14,394 nucleotides of DNA, from the NCBI GenBank assembly GCA_018896875.1, contig JAHILT010000054.1, forward strand, positions 1 through 14,394, in the 5' to 3' direction. The notes beneath the pieces are model-generated. The model saw only the letters and a list, made by a program, of their open reading frames with translations, was not told the DNA's origin and did no database searches. The stretch is from Patescibacteria group bacterium (lineage in GTDB: Bacteria; Patescibacteriota; Minisyncoccia; UBA6257; 02-FULL-45-10c). The translations under genes were made by a program, and so were the position numbers. Below, piece after piece: positions 4,371 through 10,565 of this stretch (positions within the stretch are counted from its first letter, which is position 1; each line of letters opens with the position of its first letter).

Positions 4371-4953
4371 GAAAGCATTTTTATTAGCTTTTTGGGAGGT
4401 AGCAGAAATAGTTTTAATAGCCGTAGTTACGGTTTTTTTCATTAGAACATTTTTAATGCAACCCTTTTTGGTAAGCGGAGCTAGTATGGAGCCAAGTTTT
4501 TCAACAGGTAATTATCTTTTAGTTGACGAGATATCTTATCGCTTAGGTTCACCAGAGAGAAACGATGTAGTTGTTTTTCAATATCCCAATGATCCCTCCA
4601 CTTACTATATTAAAAGAATAATTGCTTTGCCCGGAGAACGTATTGTTCTAAAAGATAGCGAGATTACTATTATTAATAGTCAATATTCAGAAGGAATAAT
4701 ACTAGAAGAATCTTATTTAAAAAGTGGATTAAGAACGTCAGGAAATATTGACGTAGTTTTGGACGAAGATGATTATTTTGTAATGGGGGATAATCGTAAT
4801 GTTAGTTATGATTCTAGAAGCTGGGGGTCTCTCTCAAAAGACAATATAGTCGGGATTGTTCGCTTAAGGCTTTTCCCTATAGATTCAATTAAATTTTTTA
4901 ATTATGATTCAATTAATCAGTCGATAATTAATAACCAATTAATAACAAATTAA
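4369..4953 (+). CDS. lepB: Signal peptidase I
   Basis: 194 aa. This membrane enzyme removes signal peptides from exported proteins and may serve the surface proteins encoded upstream. One N-terminal transmembrane helix (about 10-27) precedes the catalytic domain on the outer face. Catalytic Ser39 is in SGASMEPSF and Lys82 in YYIKRIIALPGE; GDNRNVSYDSRSWG (140-153) is the conserved box E. Length is normal for a single-anchor SPase I. The ATG overlaps the last two bases of an inverted-repeat arm (GTGGGATGAA), with no Shine-Dalgarno. hisS follows after two bases, so the two are co-transcribed, possibly with the GIY-YIG gene. Confidence 0.95.
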   Translation: MKAFLLAFWEVAEIVLIAVVTVFFIRTFLMQPFLVSGASMEPSFSTGNYLLVDEISYRLGSPERNDVVVFQYPNDPSTYYIKRIIALPGERIVLKDSEITIINSQYSEGIILEESYLKSGLRTSGNIDVVLDEDDYFVMGDNRNVSYDSRSWGSLSKDNIVGIVRLRLFPIDSIKFFNYDSINQSIINNQLITN

Positions 4954-4955
4954 TT

Positions 4956-6254
4956 ATGGCTAAGAAACAAAAAATAAAATTACATTCAGTAAAAGGCATG
5001 CACGATACATTGCCTTCAGAACAATTTATTTGGGACAAATTAAGAAAGGAAATTAAAAATACAGCAGAAGCTTATTCTTTTTCTAGAATAGACACGCCAA
5101 TTTTGGAAAATTTAAGTTTGTTTGAAAGGGGCATTGGCGAAGAAACAGATATCGTTGAAAAGCAAATGTTTGTTTTACCTTCTAGTGGCGGAGAAAGAAT
5201 GGTTTTAAGACCAGAAGGTACTTCTGCGATTGCTAGGGCGTATATTCAACATGGTCTTTCTCGCGTGAGCCAACCGCTTAAGGTTTATCAAGAAGGTCCA
5301 TTTTTTAGACATGAAAATCCTCAAGCAGGAAGATATCGCCAGTTTCATCAAGCAGGTTTTGAAATAATTGGAGGAGAAAATGATCCAATTTATGATGTTC
5401 AAATTATAATGGTTGTTATGAGATTGCTCAGAAATTTAAAACTTAAGAACCTATCCATACATATTAATAGCATAGGATGTAAAACATGCAGAACGATTTA
5501 TAAGAAAAAATTATTAAAATATTACAAAAATAGAAAAAAACAGATTTGTAATGATTGTAATAAAAGGATGTTAAAAAATCCTTTACGTTTGCTAGATTGT
5601 AAAGACGATAAGTGTCAAGAAATTAAAAAAGGAGCGCCAAGCGTAATTGATGATCTTTGTTCTTTTTGCTCTAAACACTTAAGAGATGTTTTAGAATACG
5701 TAGAAGAGCTAAAGATTCCTTATCAAATAGATCCTTCTATAGTGAGAGGTTTAGATTATTACAATGGCACTGTTTTTGAAGTTTTTTCTGAGGTTAAATC
5801 TCCAGAGGGAGAGATAGTTTTAAGCCCTGCTTTAGGAGGAGGAGGAAGGTATAATTATCTTTTTAACGCCTTAGGAAAAGGCGGTACTTACGCAGTAGGA
5901 GCCGCTTTGGGATTAGAAAGAATAATAGAAACTATGAAAGCGACTGGAGTAAATGTGCCAATAATTAAAAAGAAAAGCGTTTTTTTAATTACCATAGGAG
6001 CCGAAGCCAAGAAAAAAGGAATTGTGCTTTTAGAAGATCTTATAAAGACTGGTGTGAATATTAAGGAATCAATGGGTAAAAATTCTTTAAGCGCTCAACT
6101 TAGGGCAGCAGATAAAAAAGGAGCTACATGGGCGTTAATACTTGGACAAAAAGAAGTGTTCAAAGAGTCAATTATTCTTAGAAACTTAAAAACTGGCTCC
6201 CAAGAAACTATTTTTTTAAAAAATGTTTTGGCTAAAATCAAGAAGAAATTATAA
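4956..6254 (+). CDS. hisS: Histidyl-tRNA synthetase
   Basis: 432 aa, a class II synthetase charging tRNA-His. Motif 1 region is PILENLSLFERG. Motif 2 is FFRHENPQAGRYRQFHQ (116-132), the histidine-binding loop is RGLDYYNGTVFE (264-275), and motif 3 is in GTYAVGAALGLERI. The insertion at about 175-240 carries eight cysteines as four pairs (C175/C178, C198/C201, C215/C220, C235/C238), with NPLRLLDCK between. This cysteine-rich insert is known in a subset of bacterial HisRS and probably binds zinc. A C-terminal anticodon-binding domain follows. The gene starts two bases after lepB without a Shine-Dalgarno (TAATTATG). Confidence 0.97.
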   Translation: MAKKQKIKLHSVKGMHDTLPSEQFIWDKLRKEIKNTAEAYSFSRIDTPILENLSLFERGIGEETDIVEKQMFVLPSSGGERMVLRPEGTSAIARAYIQHGLSRVSQPLKVYQEGPFFRHENPQAGRYRQFHQAGFEIIGGENDPIYDVQIIMVVMRLLRNLKLKNLSIHINSIGCKTCRTIYKKKLLKYYKNRKKQICNDCNKRMLKNPLRLLDCKDDKCQEIKKGAPSVIDDLCSFCSKHLRDVLEYVEELKIPYQIDPSIVRGLDYYNGTVFEVFSEVKSPEGEIVLSPALGGGGRYNYLFNALGKGGTYAVGAALGLERIIETMKATGVNVPIIKKKSVFLITIGAEAKKKGIVLLEDLIKTGVNIKESMGKNSLSAQLRAADKKGATWALILGQKEVFKESIILRNLKTGSQETIFLKNVLAKIKKKL

Positions 6255-6330
6255 TAGTCTTTCTTATTCCCTCCTTTTAAAGGCCTGCCCGCCTGCCCGG
6301 TCAGGGGCCAGGGAGGGTTAGTGTGGATTT
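6255..6330 (+). repeat. Hairpin repeat split by nested GC palindromes
   Basis: TAGTCTTTCTT (6255-6265), then the hairpin CCCTCCTTTTAAAGG / AGGGTTAG interrupted at 6284-6313. Without the interruption the hairpin closes as CCCTCCTTT-AAAGGAGGG. It is the same family as 3226-3270. It runs straight into the 41-bp repeat beginning at 6325. Confidence 0.75.
6284..6313 (+). repeat. Two nested GC palindrome elements
   Basis: CCTGCCCG (6284-6291) and GCCAGGG (6307-6313) join to give CCTGCCCGGCCAGGG, identical to the copy at 1505-1519. A second complete copy, CCTGCCCGGTCAGGG (6292-6306), sits exactly in its centre. This is most simply an insertion of one copy into another. Confidence 0.8.
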
Positions 6331-6365
6331 TAAATCTTTGTATTTTTAAATATTTAAATATTCTT
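6325..6365 (+). repeat. 41-bp dispersed repeat, copy B (unoccupied site)
   Basis: Matches 79-119 at 38 of 41 positions. Here CCAGGGAGGGTTAGTGT (6308-6324) joins it directly, while at the window start the structured element at 24-78 separates the equivalent sequences. Confidence 0.8.
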
Positions 6366-6378
6366 CCCCTCCTCCTCT

Positions 6379-6408
6379 GTCATTCCGGACAACGAGCCGG
6401 AATCCAGT
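6379..6408 (+). repeat. TGTCATTCC...GGAATCCAG palindromic repeat
   Basis: The hairpin ATTCCGG / CCGGAAT is flanked by TGTC and CCAGT. It is the same family as 10461-10488, and both are preceded by TCCTC. This type of palindromic spacer repeat is widespread in bacteria. Confidence 0.75.
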
Positions 6409-6433
6409 CCTTCTTAAATTTTTATCAATTATT

Positions 6434-6760
6434 ATGAAAAATTGTATTTTCTGCAAAATAACAAACAAAGAAATTCCAGCCGACATTATTTTCGAAAATG
6501 AAGACTTGATGGTTTTTAAAGACGCCAGTCCATCTGCCCCCATACATTATCTTATTGTTCCCAAAGAGCACATTCAATCAATTGCTCATCTTGAAAATAA
6601 TCACAAAGAAATTTTGTCAAAGTTAATTTATATAGCAAAAGAAGAAGCAAAAAAAATAAACCTCAAAGGCTATAAATTAATTTTCAACGTAGGCAAAGAC
6701 GGAGGGCAGGTAATAGACCACCTCCATCTTCATCTTCTAGGAGGGTGGAATAATAAATAG
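6434..6760 (+). CDS. HIT-family nucleotide hydrolase (HinT-like)
   Basis: 108 aa. It opens with CIFCKITNKEIPADIIFENEDLMVF, the usual HinT start, including the first pair of cysteines often seen with zinc. VPKEHI is in the middle, and the histidine triad HLHLHLLGG (H96, H98, H100) is near the end. HIT proteins cleave nucleoside phosphoramidates and related adenylates; the physiological substrate here is unknown. Length is normal. It stands alone between repeat-filled spacers, reading towards the DHH-like gene. ATG at 6434 is in an ATTATTATG context without a Shine-Dalgarno. Confidence 0.93.
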   Translation: MKNCIFCKITNKEIPADIIFENEDLMVFKDASPSAPIHYLIVPKEHIQSIAHLENNHKEILSKLIYIAKEEAKKINLKGYKLIFNVGKDGGQVIDHLHLHLLGGWNNK

Positions 6761-6790
6761 GTACTAGTAATTAGGGATTAGGCACTAGTA
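6758..6790 (-). repeat. Heptamer island E, starting at the HIT stop codon
   Basis: ACTAGTA, ATTAGGG, ATTAGGC and ACTAGTA units run on from the TAG stop of the HIT gene. They have the orientation of the islands after the PilM-like gene and ftsA. Confidence 0.65.
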
Positions 6791-6868
6791 TAAATGAGGT
6801 CAGCTACCATTTTCACCTTCATTTCAAGCCATTTCCAACGCCTCAAAATTTTCTATTATTTTAAATAA

Positions 6869-7747
6869 TTATTTTTCTAATACACAAAGAACTTCTTCAA
6901 GAGTTACTTTTTTATCTTGGTCTTTATTGTCTACACCCCAACAACGCCCAGAGCCGAAAGTATAAGTTTTGCCCTTAATCTCTTTTTTCAATTTTTCTAT
7001 TATCTTTAGTTCAACATTCTGCACACATATTTTTTCTCCATTTTCAATATTAATTATCATTGGAACAGTATCCATATTATGAATTATTGATATTTTAGAT
7101 ATAGCATGACGCATATCTCCGCCGTGTATAGAATTTATTATTAAATAATCGCTTCGTTCAATGCGATTTTCCCAATCTTTTTCGGCAAGTTTTAGAAGTT
7201 TATCAAAATTAGGTCTTATTTCTTTTTCAATTTCCTGTTGTAATTTAAGAACTCGGTTTATTTCTTCCTCTGAATATTCAGCTTCCCGAAGCCCGCGAAC
7301 ATATTTAGCGTCCATAATTCCGATACCGCGTATTGTTTTTGGATTAAAACCCCAATTTTGTATTTCTTCGTCATCAATTTTAGCCATTGCTAAAAATTGT
7401 TCTAAAGAGCTTAATTTTATATCGCCACTTTCCAAATCCGTTAATCTATCAAGATCTTTATAAGTATGATGATCAATTATTTTGACGTTAATTCCTTTAT
7501 CTTTTAATTCTTTTTCTTTTTCTACTCCTGGCGTTTCTACGATCCAAATTTCTTGTTTTTTTAGATGGGCTAATTTTGATTCTAAATTAGTTTCTAGACT
7601 TAAATTCGCACCATGAGGTTGTTTAGAGCGTATAGTGGATATCCCTGCTTTTTCTGCAAGTTGTAAAATTATATGAGATTCAGAATCGTTATCAGGACAC
7701 AAAAGTACGACCTTAGATCTAATTTCCATAGTTTTAGTTTCACACAT
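6869..7747 (-). CDS. Putative DHH-superfamily phosphoesterase-like protein
   Basis: 292 aa, not recognised with certainty. CPDNDSESH (17-25) lies where DHH enzymes have their first Asp-rich motif. IDHH (91-94) is a clear DHH motif, GIMDAKY (143-149) resembles the next metal-site motif, and a C-terminal TFGSGRCWGV (about 263-272) sits where DHHA1 domains have their glycine-rich substrate loop. DHH proteins hydrolyse nucleotide or short RNA phosphodiesters. The first motif is altered compared with HxDxDxDG, so activity could differ or be lost. A long charged helical region (about 155-205) lies between the halves. ATG at 7747 is six bases from a TATAAT; ATG at 7729 is an alternative start. Confidence 0.6.
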   Translation of the reverse strand: MCETKTMEIRSKVVLLCPDNDSESHIILQLAEKAGISTIRSKQPHGANLSLETNLESKLAHLKKQEIWIVETPGVEKEKELKDKGINVKIIDHHTYKDLDRLTDLESGDIKLSSLEQFLAMAKIDDEEIQNWGFNPKTIRGIGIMDAKYVRGLREAEYSEEEINRVLKLQQEIEKEIRPNFDKLLKLAEKDWENRIERSDYLIINSIHGGDMRHAISKISIIHNMDTVPMIINIENGEKICVQNVELKIIEKLKKEIKGKTYTFGSGRCWGVDNKDQDKKVTLEEVLCVLEK

Positions 7748-7753
7748 AACTTA

Positions 7754-7759
7754 ATTATA
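7754..7759 (-). promoter_or_regulatory. -10 box of the DHH-like gene, leaderless spacing
   Basis: A perfect TATAAT on the minus strand lies six bases before ATG at 7747, the same distance as at pth. There is no good -35. The sequence between and past it, AAGTTATGTGTG, matches the inner part of the inverted-repeat arm at 4073-4092. Confidence 0.45.
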
Positions 7760-7791
7760 CACTTTTTAAGTTTTTAATTTCACATTGCCTG

Positions 7792-7848
7792 CCCCGTGAA
7801 ATATCGCAAAGCGATAATTTTTCTGAAAGAAAAATTATTTCACTGGGG
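7792..7848 (+). repeat. Structured element, copy 4 (CCCCGTGAAAT variant)
   Basis: Arms CCCCGTGAAAT (7792-7802) and ATTTCACTGGGG (7837-7848) pair with one bulged base. Internal hairpins are ATCGC-AAA-GCGAT (7803-7815) and AATTTTTC-TGAAA-GAAAAATT (7816-7836). It has the same architecture and size as copies 1-3 with the hairpin order swapped. Confidence 0.75.
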
Positions 7849-7890
7849 TCATTTTTCATTTTGAGATTTACACTTTTCATTTATTATCAT

Positions 7891-7919
7891 TTGCCAAATC
7901 GTCATTTATTTGTAATAAT
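7891..7919 (+). promoter_or_regulatory. Promoter of the rpsU-yqeY-ybeY-ftsA operon
   Basis: TTGCCA (7891-7896; 5 of 6 to the -35 consensus), a 17-bp spacer, and AATAAT (7914-7919; 5 of 6 to the -10) preceded by TG at 7911-7912 as an extended -10. Transcription would start near 7926, leaving a leader of about 110 bases that contains structured element 5. Confidence 0.55.
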
Positions 7920-7938
7920 CTATAACATTAATAAGTTC

Positions 7939-8020
7939 ACCCCGTTAGATATTTCCTATGGTTCTATTTAATAAGGTAGCCTCTATTAGAAAGCTTACAC
8001 AAGGCATTTTCTAATGGGGT
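7939..8020 (+). repeat. Structured element, copy 5, in the rpsU leader
   Basis: Arms ACCCCGTTAGA (7939-7949) and TCTAATGGGGT (8010-8020) pair with one G.T position, at the same place as in copies 1 and 2. The interior is longer (about 60 bases) with weaker hairpins, for example GCCT 7979-7982 with AGGC 8002-8005. It ends 16 bases before the rpsU ATG. It may have become a leader structure. Confidence 0.65.
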
Positions 8021-8036
8021 AAAAGTATTTAAAAAA

Positions 8037-8270
8037 ATGTTAGTAAAAAGAAAAGAAAAAGAATCCATAAGCTCACTTTTATATCGTTTTACCAAAAAGA
8101 TTAAACGCAGTGGTATTTTACGTGAGGCTAGAAAAAGAAGATATGCCACTAGAGATATTTCTCGCGTAAAAAGAAAACTTTCAGCAATTCACAGAGAAGA
8201 AAAAAAGAAAGAAATTCAGAGAGATATAAAAATGGGATTAGTTAAAGACGTTAGAGGAAGAAAAAGGTAA
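8037..8270 (+). CDS. rpsU: Small ribosomal subunit protein bS21
   Basis: 77 aa, very basic. SISSLLYRFTKKIKRSGILREARKRR is the characteristic bS21 core. The protein binds the 30S platform near the anti-Shine-Dalgarno end of 16S rRNA and aids initiation. A longer C-terminal basic tail than in E. coli (71 aa) is plausible for the lineage. It is the first gene of the operon; yqeY follows after 14 bases. The start is preceded by poly-A (TTTAAAAAAATG) rather than a Shine-Dalgarno. Confidence 0.95.
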   Translation: MLVKRKEKESISSLLYRFTKKIKRSGILREARKRRYATRDISRVKRKLSAIHREEKKKEIQRDIKMGLVKDVRGRKR

Positions 8271-8284
8271 ATTAATAATTCAAT

Positions 8285-8743
8285 ATGAACTTATTAGAAA
8301 AAATAAACGATGATTTAAAGTCTGCAATGAAGACTAAAGACCAATTTCGTTTAGGTGTTTTAAGAATGGTAAATTCAGCTTTGCAAAATGAAAAAATTAA
8401 AAAAGGGAAGGATTCTGTTTTAGACGAAGAAGAAATTTTAAAAATTTTAGCCAAAGAAGCCAAAAAAAGAAAAGAATCAGTTTCTGCTTTTGAAAATGGC
8501 GGACGTCTAGAATTGGCTGAAAAAGAAAAAAAAGAATTAGCTATTATTGAAGAATATTTACCAGAACAAATGTCTAGAGAAGAAGTTGTTATTTTAGTTG
8601 GAAATGTTTTAAATAATATTTCTGACAAGAGTAGTTTTGGTTTAGTTATGAAAGAAGTAATGAAAGAATTGAAAGGCTCTGGGCGAGCAGGTAAGGCTGA
8701 TGCTAAAATAATCAGCGAAATAGTAAAAGAAAAATTAGGATAA
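8285..8743 (+). CDS. yqeY: YqeY/GatB-related protein
   Basis: 152 aa, mostly helical. It shows the YqeY pattern: LLEKINDDLKSAMKTKDQFRLGVLRM at the start, then KEAKKRKESVSAFENGGR, EEYLPEQMSREEV and a GRAGKADAKIISEIVKEKL ending. The fold matches the tail domain of the GatB amidotransferase subunit. Its role is not settled; it often lies next to rpsU, as here, and a tRNA-related role has been proposed. ybeY begins five bases downstream. Confidence 0.95.
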   Translation: MNLLEKINDDLKSAMKTKDQFRLGVLRMVNSALQNEKIKKGKDSVLDEEEILKILAKEAKKRKESVSAFENGGRLELAEKEKKELAIIEEYLPEQMSREEVVILVGNVLNNISDKSSFGLVMKEVMKELKGSGRAGKADAKIISEIVKEKLG

Positions 8744-8748
8744 ATCTC

Positions 8749-9129
8749 ATGTCTATAAAAGTCTGGGTTATAGATAAAAAAGCTGAAAAGTATAAAAAAA
8801 TTATTTTAGAAAAAGCTCGCTTAGTTGCGAGTTTTTTGTCTTTAAACGGTTGTTTAGAAATTTTTTTGGTAGGCGATAAACAAATGAAGAAAAATGTTTT
8901 ATCTTACGTAGAAGAAAAAAAAGATTCTTTTCCTAGGCCAGATTTAAAAGAGAAATATTTAGGAGAAATACATCTAAATATATCGCATATTAACAAAAAA
9001 AAAGAAGATTTTTTATTCATGCTCTTCCACGGAATTCTGCACATAGCAGGCTATGACCATAAGCAAAAAAATGATAAAATAAGAATGGAATATAAAGAAA
9101 AAATAATTTTTTCCAAATTCGGCTTATGA
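8749..9129 (+). CDS. ybeY: YbeY endoribonuclease, short form
   Basis: 126 aa, at the short end for the family (about 150-170). The zinc site HGILHIAGYDH (H94, H98, H104) is intact. The region normally reading TDVLSFP is degraded to KKDSFPRPDLKEKYLGEIHLN. YbeY acts in 16S rRNA 3'-end processing and ribosome quality control, fitting its place between ribosomal and division genes. An AGGA seven to ten bases before the ATG, partly within the yqeY end, is one of the few Shine-Dalgarno-like sequences here. Its TGA stop overlaps the ftsA ATG by four bases (ATGA), indicating coupled translation. Confidence 0.92.
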   Translation: MSIKVWVIDKKAEKYKKIILEKARLVASFLSLNGCLEIFLVGDKQMKKNVLSYVEEKKDSFPRPDLKEKYLGEIHLNISHINKKKEDFLFMLFHGILHIAGYDHKQKNDKIRMEYKEKIIFSKFGL

Positions 9130-10349
9130 CAGAAAATTATATTACTGGTTTAGATATTGGAGCCAGCAGCATAAAGGCTGTGGTTGGACAAATAAATAAT
9201 GAAGGCAAGGTTTCAATCTTGCGTGTTTTTAATGTCCCTTCGGCTGGAATGCGCAAAGGAAGGATTGATGATTTTTCCGAAATGACAAGAAGTTTGAATT
9301 ATATGTTTGGGGAGATTAAGGGCTTTTCTCGTCAGGCGTTAAAAAATATTTATGTAAATTTTGAAAGTTGTGATGTTCATACGCAATTTTCTCGTGGAAT
9401 AGTAGCTGTTTCTAGGGCTGACTCTGAAATTCATAAGGACGATGTTGATAGAGCCATAGAAGCTTCGCAGGCAGTTAAGCTTTTGCCTAATAGAACAGTT
9501 CTTCATGCAATTATTAAAGAATATATAGTTGATGGTATTGGCGATATTCGCGATCCCTTAGGCATGGTAGGTAATAGGTTAGAAGTTAATAGTTTTATAA
9601 TAGACGTTTTTGATCCAGCAATAAAAAATCTTAATAAATGTGTAGAAATGGCAGGAGGCACAGTAAGCGGATTGATTTTTACTCCGTTAGCAAGCGCTCA
9701 ATCGGTTCTATCTAAAAATCAAAAAGACTTAGGTGTGGTATTGGTTGATATTGGTTTCGGAACTACAAATGTTTGTATTTACGAGGAGAATAAGCTTCTT
9801 CACGCAGCTGTTTTGCCTATTGGCTCTGGTAATGTTACTAATGATTTGGCTATAATTTTAAGAACATCTGTTGTCGCCGCTGAAGCTATCAAGCTTTCAT
9901 TTGGCTCAGCTTTAGCGAAAGGAGCCTCTGGAAGAGAAACAATAGATTTAAAAAAAATAGATCCTAACGCTAAAAATGCTACTACTAAGAAAAAAGTAGC
10001 TGAAATTATTGAAACTAGATTTGAGGAAATATTTGAATTTGTAAATAAGGAAATTAAATCTATCGGAAAAGCAGGACAACTTCCTATAGGAGCAGTATTG
10101 GTTGGCGCGGGCTCTAAAATTCCAGGCATAGTTGATTTAGCAATTCAAGAGTTAAAATTACCATGCCAAATTGGTATCCCTGAAACATCTTCTTTGGACG
10201 TAGAAAGCGGAGAATTGAATTTACAAATAGAAGATCCTGAATTGGCTTGCGCGGTTGGATTGTTGTTATGGGGCAGTGAAAAACATATGCCTAATGGAAT
10301 TAAATTTAGAGGTTGGTTTGATTATTTAATTAATTCTTTAAAACCGTAG
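9126..10349 (+). CDS. ftsA: Cell division protein FtsA
   Basis: 407 aa, an actin-family ATPase that tethers FtsZ filaments to the membrane. Phosphate-1 loop region is GLDIGASSIKAVVG (about 8-21). The second ATP-binding motif is VVLVDIGFGTTNV, and the third (adenosine) motif is PIGAVLVGAGSKIPG. The FtsA-specific 1C domain follows the first motif (NVPSAGMRKGRIDD onward). The C-terminal KFRGWFDYLINSLKP is a likely amphipathic membrane-targeting helix. It overlaps ybeY by four bases. Its TAG stop opens a heptamer island, and 216 bp of repeats separate it from ftsZ, to which it is usually adjacent. Confidence 0.96.
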   Translation: MTENYITGLDIGASSIKAVVGQINNEGKVSILRVFNVPSAGMRKGRIDDFSEMTRSLNYMFGEIKGFSRQALKNIYVNFESCDVHTQFSRGIVAVSRADSEIHKDDVDRAIEASQAVKLLPNRTVLHAIIKEYIVDGIGDIRDPLGMVGNRLEVNSFIIDVFDPAIKNLNKCVEMAGGTVSGLIFTPLASAQSVLSKNQKDLGVVLVDIGFGTTNVCIYEENKLLHAAVLPIGSGNVTNDLAIILRTSVVAAEAIKLSFGSALAKGASGRETIDLKKIDPNAKNATTKKKVAEIIETRFEEIFEFVNKEIKSIGKAGQLPIGAVLVGAGSKIPGIVDLAIQELKLPCQIGIPETSSLDVESGELNLQIEDPELACAVGLLLWGSEKHMPNGIKFRGWFDYLINSLKP

Positions 10350-10410
10350 AATAGTGAATTAGCCACTAGCCACTAGGGGGATAGAAATTAGCGACTAGCC
10401 ACTAGTAGTT
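10347..10410 (-). repeat. Heptamer island F, starting at the ftsA stop codon
   Basis: TAGAATAGT, then ATTAGCC, ACTAGCC, ACTAGGG and GACTAGCC units. Orientation and opening match the island after the PilM-like gene. Confidence 0.75.
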
Positions 10411-10447
10411 TGTCATTGCGACCCCGCATTGCGGGGGAAGCAATCTC
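10411..10447 (+). repeat. TGTCATTGCG...GAAGCAATCTC palindromic repeat
   Basis: CCCCGC-ATT-GCGGGG forms the core of a hairpin, with outer ATTGC/GCAAT pairing. It is a well-known type of dispersed bacterial palindrome. Confidence 0.75.
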
Positions 10448-10460
10448 TCTTCTCTTCCTC

Positions 10461-10488
10461 TGTCATTCCCGCGGAGGCGGGAATCCAG
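10461..10488 (+). repeat. TGTCATTCCCGC...GGGAATCCAG palindromic repeat
   Basis: ATTCCCGC-GGAG-GCGGGAAT hairpin with TGTC and CCAG ends. It is the same family as 6379-6408. It lies in the ftsA-ftsZ spacer and could act as a weak terminator or mRNA-stabilising hairpin. Confidence 0.8.
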
Positions 10489-10520
10489 AATTACGTAATT
10501 CATAATTCGCATTTTATTCG

Positions 10521-10563
10521 TATAATTAGTATCATTAGTAAAATTAGTATATTAGTATCATAA
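10521..10563 (+). promoter_or_regulatory. Possible ftsZ -10 box followed by ATTAGTAT repeats
   Basis: TATAAT (10521-10526) is followed by four near-copies of ATTAGTAT(C) up to the ftsZ ATG at 10566. No convincing -35 is seen. If used, it would give ftsZ its own transcript despite the operon order. Confidence 0.35.
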
Positions 10564-10565
10564 TT

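Noticed and set aside
6791..6843. Long hairpin between TGAGG and CCTCA in the HIT/DHH convergent spacer
   Set aside because: The arms are only about five bases with a loop of some 40, which is expected by chance; no T-run follows.
7784..7796. Sixth copy of the GC palindrome (CCTGCCCCG at 7788-7796)
   Set aside because: Only the first half is similar, and most of it belongs to the left arm of structured element 4.
7964..8149. Minus-strand frame over the rpsU leader and start
   Set aside because: It overlaps the structured element and the confidently identified rpsU, and its translation resembles no known protein.
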